A stretch of DNA of 35,228 bases, taken from an uncultured Pirellulaceae bacterium. GTDB taxonomy: Bacteria; Planctomycetota; Planctomycetia; Pirellulales; Pirellulaceae. Numbering within the stretch: the stretch's first letter is position 1; each line of letters opens with the position of its first letter. The position numbers and the translations under genes are program-made. The stretch is taken from the NCBI GenBank assembly GCA_937928215.1, contig CALFWL010000090.1, forward strand, positions 1 to 35,228, read 5' to 3'. Under the pieces are notes generated by a model. It was not told the DNA's origin and did not search any database. It was given only the letters and a program-made list of their open reading frames with translations. Shown one piece after another: positions 1-6,682 of this stretch.

Positions 1-1139
1 TAGAGGCCAAACAGTTTGGCGGCCTGAGTGCTGCCGCAATCGACGAAGGTATTCAAGTCGATCTTCCCTGTCTTGACGCCGTGCGTGTACAGCAGGTTGA
101 TACGGTCCTCGACGGAGGGAATGCCGTTGGGGATTTTTGTGAAGTCATCGGCTCCCATTCTTTTCTGGTCTTCAAAATCGAACGGCGCGTGGTCGGTGGC
201 GACGGTCGAGATCGTGCGGTCGGCAATCGCGTCCCACAGCGGTTGCTGATTGCGAATATTTCGAATCGGCGGTGACATCACGTACTTCGCACCGTCGAAA
301 TTGGGCCGCTGAGCATACGTGTCGTCTAACACTAGGTACGGGATCACGGTCTCGATCGAAACATTGACACCGCGATCTCGCGCGGCTTTGGCGGCCTGAA
401 CCGCGGGTTCGCACGACGTGTGCACGACGTAAACGTGAGCGCCGGTAAGTTCTGCGAACGTCGTCAGATGCGTGACGCCAGAAGTTTCCACGGATTCTGG
501 ACGTGATGGCTCATGAAATTCGGGGCCGGTTTTCCCTTCGGCGATCAGTTGAGCCTGTTTGTTGGCGATCGCGGTGGCATTTTCGCAGTGAGCCGTGACG
601 ATTACGCCCAATTCCTTCGCCAGTTTCAGGACGCGATAGAGTTCGTCATCATCGACGGCAAACGCGCCGCGGTAAGCCAGAAAAACTTTCAGCGACGCGA
701 CGCCGCGAGAGACGATTTCGCGAATTTCGCTCTCATTCTGGTCGTTGATTTTTGACACGCCCATGTGGAACGTGTAGTCGACGGCAGCGAGTGAATCGGC
801 TTTCGATTTCCATCGTTCAAACGCGGCCAAAGGCGATTCGTCATATGCCGGACAGCACATTTCGATCAACGTGGTCGTGCCGCCGACCAACGCGGCTCGA
901 CTGGCTGACGCGTAGTCGTCCTTCGCGTAGGTGCCCATGAACGGCAAGTAGATGTGAACGTGCGGATCAATGAAGCCGGGGAAAACCAGTTTTCCCGACG
1001 CATCGATGACTTCTACGGAATCATCATCAACTTGCAGGTCCGGCCCGATTGCGGTGATGGCTTGGTCCGCCACGTGGATATCAGCCACGTAATCATCGGT
1101 GGACGTGATGATTCGTCCGTTCTTAATCAGCAAAGACAT
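1..1139 (-). CDS. hydA: Dihydropyrimidinase / D-hydantoinase family amidohydrolase (3' end outside window)
   Basis: This is a cyclic-amide hydrolase of the amidohydrolase superfamily, whose members open dihydropyrimidine, hydantoin or related rings in the cytoplasm with a binuclear metal centre. The visible 379 codons start at ATG 1139 and run off the left edge. Metal ligands expected for the family are all present: HVH at residues 60-62, a carbamylated-type lysine at 151 (SLKVF), His184 (TAHCEN), His240 (VHTS) and Asp316 (VATDHAP). The spacing fits dihydropyrimidinase/hydantoinase better than dihydroorotase. Allantoinase or phenylhydantoinase specificity cannot be excluded from sequence alone. 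No strong Shine-Dalgarno precedes the start. A small ORF lies 23 nt upstream on the same strand and may be co-transcribed. The family call is firm; the substrate is inferred. Confidence 0.9.
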   Translation of the reverse strand, partial: MSLLIKNGRIITSTDDYVADIHVADQAITAIGPDLQVDDDSVEVIDASGKLVFPGFIDPHVHIYLPFMGTYAKDDYASASRAALVGGTTTLIEMCCPAYDESPLAAFERWKSKADSLAAVDYTFHMGVSKINDQNESEIREIVSRGVASLKVFLAYRGAFAVDDDELYRVLKLAKELGVIVTAHCENATAIANKQAQLIAEGKTGPEFHEPSRPESVETSGVTHLTTFAELTGAHVYVVHTSCEPAVQAAKAARDRGVNVSIETVIPYLVLDDTYAQRPNFDGAKYVMSPPIRNIRNQQPLWDAIADRTISTVATDHAPFDFEDQKRMGADDFTKIPNGIPSVEDRINLLYTHGVKTGKIDLNTFVDCGSTQAAKLFGL

Positions 1140-1162
1140 CGTTCTTTTTTCTCGAGGGTGTG

Positions 1163-1387
1163 TCAGACGCGGTGCTTGTCCGCAATCGAAATGGCTTTTG
1201 AAGTAATCATTAACCCTTCGTCGACTTGGGCGGTGGGGCTGTCCAGCAGCCGAGCGACCAAGAGCCAGTTCCAGCTTCCGAAGGTGAACATGCTAACTTC
1301 GTGAATTTTCGCAGCCATGCCAGCGGTTGCTTCCACTTGGCCGGGCGTGATCTCGGCCGCATTTGTGCCGCGGGCGTCGGTAGCCAT
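1163..1387 (-). CDS. Small hypothetical protein upstream of hydA
   Basis: An ORF of 74 codons from ATG 1387 to TGA, ending 23 nt before the amidohydrolase start. I do not recognise the family. Third codon positions are mostly G or C, as in the confident neighbours, which favours real coding over chance. The protein is mildly amphipathic, with a Trp-containing central segment (FGSWNWLLVARLL, about residues 36-48) that could be a short helix, and it has no signal peptide or known motif. Its position suggests translation from the same transcript as the amidohydrolase. A longer overlapping frame (1210-1587) has an unnatural composition and looks like a shadow. No Shine-Dalgarno is evident, so the start is uncertain. 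Confidence 0.45.
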   Translation of the reverse strand: MATDARGTNAAEITPGQVEATAGMAAKIHEVSMFTFGSWNWLLVARLLDSPTAQVDEGLMITSKAISIADKHRV

Positions 1388-1711
1388 GCAGGGTAATAGA
1401 TTCCGAAAATCTGAGAATGCGGGCTGCGAGTCTTTCTCATGAGCATCCGCCCCGAAAGGCCGTCGTACTGGAAGCGACCAATATACAACATTTCAATTGT
1501 CTCGAATTCGCTGAATTTGCGTGTCGTTTTGATTGGAGCCAGGTCAAAGCGTCGCGGTCGTGTGGGGTTTGCAGGCTCCGTTGCCATTTACTCTTGGGGC
1601 CAGTCTGGGGTATCGTTGGGAAAGATAAACGCGTCTGCGTTGGATGGGGGCGGATGGAAAGACACCTTCATCGACGCTGTGCGAACTGATAATGCACCGA
1701 AAGTTGGATTT
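1388..1711. other. Divergent intergenic region
   Basis: These 324 bases separate the leftward small ORF/hydA pair from the rightward cytochrome lipoprotein and should hold promoters for both. Open frames cross it on both strands, including an in-frame N-terminal extension of the cytochrome gene, but their residue composition is not protein-like and the lipoprotein signal sequence marks the start at 1712. I see no convincing -35/-10 pair, hairpin or repeat here. Confidence 0.4.
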
Positions 1712-3367
1712 ATGAAACTCGCTTGGAATACTGGTCATTTCTTGCTTTGCGGGATTCTCGTACTTGGTGGTTTTGTGTCGACGGGTTGTGAGAATCCTCT
1801 CGCCGAAGCGAAGCTAGTCTTTGCTGGCGGAGCCGGCTCCGTTATGCAAAACCTGTTGGCAACTGTCTTGATTGCAGACACAAGCACGGCGTCGGCAGAT
1901 GACGAAACTTCCGATGCCGACGCGACAGCGGAAGGCTTGGTCAGCGATTGGGAACAGCCAGAGATCACGTTGTTCGTAACAGGTCGACAGCATGGTTATA
2001 TCGAACCGTGCGGCTGCACGGGGCTTGAAAATCAGAAAGGCGGTTTGATGCGCCGCCATTCAGCGCAGAGAGTACTCTTGGACCGAGGTTGGGACTTGGT
2101 TTCCATCGATGCGGGCAATCAAATCCGTCGCTTCGGTCAGCAGCCCACGATCAAGATGCGAAAGACGTTTGAAAGTCTTTGTCGAGTGATGGACTATTCG
2201 ATGGTTGGAATCGGTCCAGACGATTTGCGGACTCCTTCCATTGATCTGGTCCAAGCAATGTTCGATGCACCTGAAGGAGAGAACCCGTTTACTTGTGCGA
2301 ATGTCGTGATTGAGGAAATGGATGACGGAAGTCTGACCAATCAGTATCGTGTGATTGAAAAAAATGGTCACAAGCTGGGAGTCACCATGGTGCTGGGTGA
2401 CGAACACGTCCGTAAACTTCAAGACGTTGACGGAATCGATTTGGTGAACGCGACGGCCGCTTTGTCATTGGTAGTTCCTGCCTTGAAGAAGGCCGGTTGC
2501 GACATGCATGTGTTGGTGGCTCACGCGTCATTGGAACAGTGTCGCGAGCTGGCAAAACGGTTTCCCGAGTTTGATTTGCTGGTGACAGCCGGAGGGTCGG
2601 GGGATCCGACATTGCAGCCTGAAGTGATTGCAACGGGCGGCCGAGAGACTTCGATGATCCAAGTCGGCGTCAAAGGCATGTACGTCGGCCTGGTGGGAGT
2701 AAGCTGGGATCAAGGGCAGCCGATACTGAATTACGAACGCGTCCCGTTGGATGACCGATTTGCAGATTCTGCCGAGATGAAAAAAATGTTCACGTCGTAT
2801 CAGAAGGAATTGAAAAGTTTATGGTTGCGAGGAGCGTTGGACGACATTCGGCCTCGGAAGCACCCAAGCGGGAACACTTTTGTCGGCTCCGCATCCTGTG
2901 CCGATTGCCATGATGAAGAGTATGAAATCTGGGCAGAAGGCGTCGAAGGGGAAGGTGGCCCGCACGAGAAAGCGACTCGATCCTTGACGAACCCCGGCCA
3001 ACGAGCGTGGGTCCAGCGGCACTTTGACCCTGAATGCGTCAGTTGTCATTCGACCGGTTGGAATCCACAGGAGTATTATCCTTATACCACGGGCTTCGTG
3101 GATCTGAAAAAGCATGAAGCATTGCACGGCAACGGTTGTGAAAACTGTCACGGTCCCGGTTCCGCTCACGTGGCTGCGGAAAACGGAGACGTGGATGCGG
3201 ACGATGCGACGATAGAGAAACTTCGTCAGCAAATGGTTGTCACGCTGGCTCAGGCTCGCGAAGCGATGTGCATGAAGTGTCACGATCTGGACAATAGTCC
3301 GGACTTTGTTAAAGAGGGTGGTTTCGACAAGTACTGGCCGCATATCAAGCATGGCGGCAATGAATAA
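1712..3367 (+). CDS. Tetrahaem cytochrome c lipoprotein with UshA/5'-nucleotidase-like N-terminal domain
   Basis: A predicted 551-aa exported lipoprotein. An N-terminal hydrophobic stretch ends in a lipobox (FVSTGC, Cys26), which fixes the start at ATG 1712 rather than at upstream in-frame starts. Residues about 90-370 resemble the metallophosphoesterase/5'-nucleotidase fold: they begin ITLFVTG and carry a CGC motif (100-102) followed by KGGLMRR. The C-terminal third holds four haem-binding motifs, CADCH (396-400), CVSCH (442-446), CENCH (476-480) and CMKCH (520-524), resembling cytochrome c554-type modules. Similar two-part proteins are known in planctomycetes, but I know of no tested function; periplasmic electron transfer is inferred from the haems. 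The classic nucleotidase metal ligands (DxH, GNHD) are not evident, so the front domain may be non-catalytic. It is followed by 243 nt and then a kinase gene on the same strand. Confidence 0.85.
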   Translation: MKLAWNTGHFLLCGILVLGGFVSTGCENPLAEAKLVFAGGAGSVMQNLLATVLIADTSTASADDETSDADATAEGLVSDWEQPEITLFVTGRQHGYIEPCGCTGLENQKGGLMRRHSAQRVLLDRGWDLVSIDAGNQIRRFGQQPTIKMRKTFESLCRVMDYSMVGIGPDDLRTPSIDLVQAMFDAPEGENPFTCANVVIEEMDDGSLTNQYRVIEKNGHKLGVTMVLGDEHVRKLQDVDGIDLVNATAALSLVVPALKKAGCDMHVLVAHASLEQCRELAKRFPEFDLLVTAGGSGDPTLQPEVIATGGRETSMIQVGVKGMYVGLVGVSWDQGQPILNYERVPLDDRFADSAEMKKMFTSYQKELKSLWLRGALDDIRPRKHPSGNTFVGSASCADCHDEEYEIWAEGVEGEGGPHEKATRSLTNPGQRAWVQRHFDPECVSCHSTGWNPQEYYPYTTGFVDLKKHEALHGNGCENCHGPGSAHVAAENGDVDADDATIEKLRQQMVVTLAQAREAMCMKCHDLDNSPDFVKEGGFDKYWPHIKHGGNE

Positions 3368-3495
3368 GAATTCGCCCGATAACAAATGGTTGGTTGCAGT
3401 TTCATCTTGTTGGCACTGCATCGGTCATGAATCACGTCCAGTCGGTGACTTAATTGTCTGAAAGTTAGTTATCTGAAAGCCATCAGAGAGGTTCG

Positions 3496-3554
3496 TGAAA
3501 CTTGAATTTTTGGTTGGACCGGGTTTGGCTGTTGAATCCGGACAACAAGTTTCA
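3496..3554. repeat. Inverted repeat upstream of kinase gene
   Basis: TGAAACTTG (3496-3504) and its exact reverse complement CAAGTTTCA (3546-3554) flank a 41-nt centre containing CCGG twice. The repeat ends 56 nt before the kinase start. It has no T-tract, so it is not a typical intrinsic terminator. It could be an operator or a leader hairpin, or chance. Confidence 0.35.
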
Positions 3555-3610
3555 TGTTGTAGCGCAACGCCATCCCGAATGCTTATTCGTGTCAAACCAA
3601 GAGGAATGAC

Positions 3611-5233
3611 TTGAGCGATCCGACAGAAGATCGAAACTTGACCCATGACCTGACCGGTCGGCAATTGGGAGACTATTCCTTGCTGCGTCGGCTGGGGCGC
3701 GGTGGCATGGCCGACGTATACCTAGCGACTCAGCATTCGCTCAATCGTCAGATCGCGTTGAAGATCCTCAAGCCAGATTTGGCGAAAGACGAATCTTACG
3801 TGCAGCGTTTTCATCGCGAGGCTCAAGCCGCGGCGGCGTTGGTGCAGGCGAACATCGTTCAAATTTACGAAGTGGGCGAAGCAGAAGGGTTCCACTTTAT
3901 CGCTCAGGAATACGTCCAAGGACGAAACCTGAAGCAATACCTCGCTCGCAATGGCGCGGTGGCACCCGTGATGGCCGTCAATATCCTCAGCCAGAGTGCT
4001 CGGGCACTGCAGAAATCGGGCGAGCTGCATGTAATTCATCGGGATATCAAGCCCGAAAACATTATGCTTTCGAGCAAAGGTGAGGTCAAAATCACCGACT
4101 TCGGACTCGCGCGTTTGAACAACCAGACCATGGAAGACGCTTTGACTCAGGTTGGCATCACGATGGGGACTCCGTTGTACATGAGCCCTGAGCAAGTTGA
4201 AGGTGGCCCATTGGACACTCGCAGTGATATCTATTCGTTGGGAGTGACGGCGTATCACATGTTGGCTGGCCATCCGCCGTTCGATGGCGACAGTCCGCTC
4301 GCGATTGCGGTCCAGCAGGTGAAGGACCAGGCTCCGGCGCTGCAGACTTTGCGCCGCGATGTCCCGGAAGAATTATGTCAGATCATCCACCGCATGATCA
4401 GCAAACTCCCCGACGATCGGCCTGCCGATGCAAGGCAACTGCTGAGGGACTTGCAGAGTGTAAAAATCGATTTCGACAACGACTGGGAGACGATTCTCGA
4501 ACGTCTTGCGATCGCGGAAACATCTTCAGACAGCAGCGACTCGGTCGAGTCAACAAAGACAACCAGCACGCGTCTTGAAGCGACCCGGCTTCTTCAGGAA
4601 GCGATGAAGGGAAACCTTCGCCGAGGCAGCCGCGTGCCGACTTGGGCAAAGGTGTTCGCACTGCTGACCGTCAGCGGTGTGGCAGGGGTTGGGGCTGCCA
4701 CCATCAATCCACTGCCTGATCCGCTGAGTGTTGAGGAAATTGCCGAGAGTAGAATTCCTCGCGAAGAGTCGGTCGAAGCGCAGCTGGAGGCCGCTTACTG
4801 GGGGACCTACTCGCTTCGAAAAAATGACGACGATAAACGCGAAGACCACTGGCAAGCCGTGATCGACTATTTCCCGCTGGATCAGGCGGAAGAAGATCAT
4901 CGCAACGTGACCGAACTGGTTCACTGTCGAGCGTTAACTCGGTTGGGTGAACTGTACTTGGATCAACAGGAATACGAGAAAGCCAAACGGGTTTTCGAAG
5001 AGTTAACCAACTTGGACGACCGGCTGTCGAGCCATTATCGACTGATGGGGTTTGCCGGGTTGGCGGCTGTCCACGACAAGACTCCGTTAGATGAATTTCC
5101 CGGCGGCATCGATGAGCGAGACGACATGGTCCGCCAAGCGTTGGGTGAAATTCGCGGTCGTTATGAACTGCTCAACGCTTTCATGCGAGAAAAAGCGGAA
5201 GAAATTTTTGAGCGTTACCCGCCGGATTCGTAA
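3611..5233 (+). CDS. Hanks-type Ser/Thr protein kinase with membrane anchor and TPR-like tail
   Basis: A 540-aa membrane-bound protein kinase of the PknB type. The kinase domain spans about residues 20-285: glycine-rich loop LGRGGMADVY (28-37), ATP-binding Lys51, catalytic HRDIKPEN (143-150, Asp145), DFG (163-165) and SPEQ (192-195). All key residues are intact, so activity is expected. A single hydrophobic segment (about 345-365) anchors it, placing the kinase inside the cell and a roughly 170-residue tail outside. The tail contains a TPR-like helix pair (LGELYLDQQEYEKAKRVFEE). The start is TTG 3611, preceded by GAGGA five bases upstream; an ATG at 3606 meets a stop at once in its own frame. 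Substrates are unknown. It lies downstream of the cytochrome gene on the same strand, but the 243-nt gap argues for a separate transcript. Confidence 0.92.
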   Translation: MSDPTEDRNLTHDLTGRQLGDYSLLRRLGRGGMADVYLATQHSLNRQIALKILKPDLAKDESYVQRFHREAQAAAALVQANIVQIYEVGEAEGFHFIAQEYVQGRNLKQYLARNGAVAPVMAVNILSQSARALQKSGELHVIHRDIKPENIMLSSKGEVKITDFGLARLNNQTMEDALTQVGITMGTPLYMSPEQVEGGPLDTRSDIYSLGVTAYHMLAGHPPFDGDSPLAIAVQQVKDQAPALQTLRRDVPEELCQIIHRMISKLPDDRPADARQLLRDLQSVKIDFDNDWETILERLAIAETSSDSSDSVESTKTTSTRLEATRLLQEAMKGNLRRGSRVPTWAKVFALLTVSGVAGVGAATINPLPDPLSVEEIAESRIPREESVEAQLEAAYWGTYSLRKNDDDKREDHWQAVIDYFPLDQAEEDHRNVTELVHCRALTRLGELYLDQQEYEKAKRVFEELTNLDDRLSSHYRLMGFAGLAAVHDKTPLDEFPGGIDERDDMVRQALGEIRGRYELLNAFMREKAEEIFERYPPDS

Positions 5234-5318
5234 GATTGAAACGGCGTCGCATCAAACGGTTGATCTCGCAATTCAGAACGATGTCAACACGGCGTCACGG
5301 GTGAAAAAGTCGGAATGA

Positions 5319-5336
5319 CGCGAGGGTTTTCTCGCG
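5319..5336. terminator. Possible weak hairpin after kinase gene
   Basis: CGCGAG (5319-5324) and CTCGCG (5331-5336) can pair around a GGTTTT loop, 86 nt after the kinase stop and 36 nt beyond the end of the convergent gene. There is no U-tract on either strand, so a role as a bidirectional end signal is only tentative. Confidence 0.25.
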
Positions 5337-5371
5337 CCTGCCGCCTAACGCCATCGGCTGCTGCTTTGTGG

Positions 5372-5707
5372 CTATCGACTGGTGGATGTCAGCGGGTGAC
5401 TGGCCTGCTCAGCCACGCATGGCTGAAAATCGGTAAATCGCTTTCTAAGAAATAAACGCTCAAACCAATTCGGTCGACGCAGGTTGTAGTCGTCCGCCGT
5501 GATCACATGTCGCTTGCCGCGACGGGTCCGAAGCACTAGCGAACCGTTGGCCAAGACTCGATCAACGATCCAATATTTCTCGACGGTATACCGGTAGGTC
5601 TCACCTGATGAAGCCGGATTGACCAACTGGGCACGGTGTCCGGGTGATGTGCTGGACTTGTGTTTACGGTAAACGGCCCAGTCGCCTGCTTGCCATTCTT
5701 TCATCAT
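5372..5707 (-). CDS. Conserved-looking small basic hypothetical protein
   Basis: A 111-aa protein of unknown function. Residues about 4-75 read like a compact beta-rich domain: it opens with a W-x-x-GD-W segment, then YRYTVEKYWIVDRV and a strand/turn/strand stretch with VLRTRRGKRHVI. A basic Trp/Arg/Leu segment follows (RRPNWFERLFLRKRF). The composition, full of aromatic and arginine residues, is typical of a real protein, and it resembles small conserved planctomycete proteins, though I cannot name a family. Two adjacent ATG codons (5707 and 5704) can serve as start; GAGG lies just upstream. A tandem 22-nt repeat sits immediately upstream and may control it. No signal peptide or membrane segment is seen. 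Confidence 0.7.
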   Translation of the reverse strand: MMKEWQAGDWAVYRKHKSSTSPGHRAQLVNPASSGETYRYTVEKYWIVDRVLANGSLVLRTRRGKRHVITADDYNLRRPNWFERLFLRKRFTDFQPCVAEQASHPLTSTSR

Positions 5708-5726
5708 GATGAGCCTCTGAAAAATA

Positions 5727-5770
5727 TATCGCGTCGCAACTTCTTACGTATCGCGTCGCTACTTCCTACA
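5727..5770. repeat. Two tandem 22-nt repeats upstream of the 5372-5707 gene
   Basis: Copies at 5727-5748 and 5749-5770 differ at three positions by my reading; the shared core is TATCGCGTCGC-N-ACTTC-N-TAC. They lie 20-63 nt upstream of the ATG of the leftward gene, where promoter or operator elements would be expected. On the gene's strand an AT-rich TATATT follows directly, which could be a -10 element. Confidence 0.6.
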
Positions 5771-5946
5771 AGTCTTTACTAGATTTATCGTCAGGTCAAG
5801 CTTAATCGTATAACTTTTTTGATAACACGACTCTGGGAGCTGACGATAATTAGTGCTTGAGATCGTTTGGTTGGACGATCGAATGCTATCAAACGGTTGA
5901 AAGACGGACTTCAGAGGAAACTTTATAACAACAAGCTGAATCGCAA

Positions 5947-6426
5947 TTAGTTTGTCACATCGAGATGCTTGCACACAATCCATCGCTTGAATTCAATGCC
6001 ATCAATCATGATGTGCTCCGCCTGAGTGACTGTGAAACCGTTTCGCTCGAACAACGGACGGCTCAGAAAACTGGCTTCTGACCAAAGGGGAGTAAACCTC
6101 ATTTTGCTCGCGTAATCGACGACATGGCTGAGCAGAGCGGTACCGATCCCGTTTCTTGTTGCATCGGCCGCAACGTACAGACTGGCAATTCGCCCGCTGT
6201 CTTTAACTCCTGAAAAACCGACCGGCTGATTGGACGCGTCTACTGCGACGAAGGTTCGTCCCGTAGTCAGCATCGAATGAAATCGGTCGGTATCACGGGC
6301 CACCATCGCCCAAGCTTCGACCTGCTCAGGTGTATAAAGATCAGGTGCCCAGCGACGTACCGTTGCCTCGTACAAGTCTGCTAGTTGAGATTCGTCTGCG
6401 GGCCGGAATGGACGAATTTTAATCAT
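5947..6426 (-). CDS. GNAT family N-acetyltransferase
   Basis: A 159-aa acetyltransferase of the GCN5-related superfamily, transferring acetyl from acetyl-CoA to an amine. The fold is complete: the N-terminal strand IKIRPFRPAD, strand beta4 with IASLYVAAD (80-88), the acetyl-CoA pyrophosphate loop RNGIGT (91-96), and a C-terminal F-x-R-NGF segment (LFERNGFTVTQAEH). Overall it resembles YjaB/ElaA-type small cytoplasmic GNATs. The substrate is not predictable. ATG 6426 is the natural start because the family begins at this strand. It stands alone: 239 nt separate it from the next leftward gene and 256 nt from the M50 gene behind it. No regulatory signal is obvious. Confidence 0.88.
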   Translation of the reverse strand: MIKIRPFRPADESQLADLYEATVRRWAPDLYTPEQVEAWAMVARDTDRFHSMLTTGRTFVAVDASNQPVGFSGVKDSGRIASLYVAADATRNGIGTALLSHVVDYASKMRFTPLWSEASFLSRPLFERNGFTVTQAEHIMIDGIEFKRWIVCKHLDVTN

Positions 6427-6682
6427 GTATTCCGAGTCGAACTAAGTTCGACTTTCGCAGAAGTTGATTTTATTCGCGTTCTTGGCGATTTCTGATCTGC
6501 CATTTTCGAGGCAAGTGTCAACGATTCAGCCCAAAAAAACCTTCGTGTAGCGAGCTTATGAAAAAGCGCGAAAGGCGAACTAAGCACTCGCGAAACAATA
6601 AACTGCGGATTAGTAAGGCGATGAGGCTGCGAAATATGTGGGTGTCGAGTACTCAAATCCGCCATTCATCTCTTGGCGAGTG

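Noticed and set aside
1210-1587. 125-codon minus-strand frame upstream of hydA
   Set aside because: Its C-terminal half is a frame-shifted shadow of the 1163-1387 frame, with Pro/Trp/Lys-heavy composition.
5759-5983. 74-codon minus-strand frame after the GNAT gene
   Set aside because: It starts inside the GNAT gene in another frame and runs through AT-rich spacer into the 22-nt repeat; no support.
6423-6665. 80-codon minus-strand frame between the GNAT and M50 genes
   Set aside because: Composition (many Ser/Arg/Thr, no hydrophobic pattern) is not protein-like, and its stop overlaps the GNAT start; treated as intergenic.
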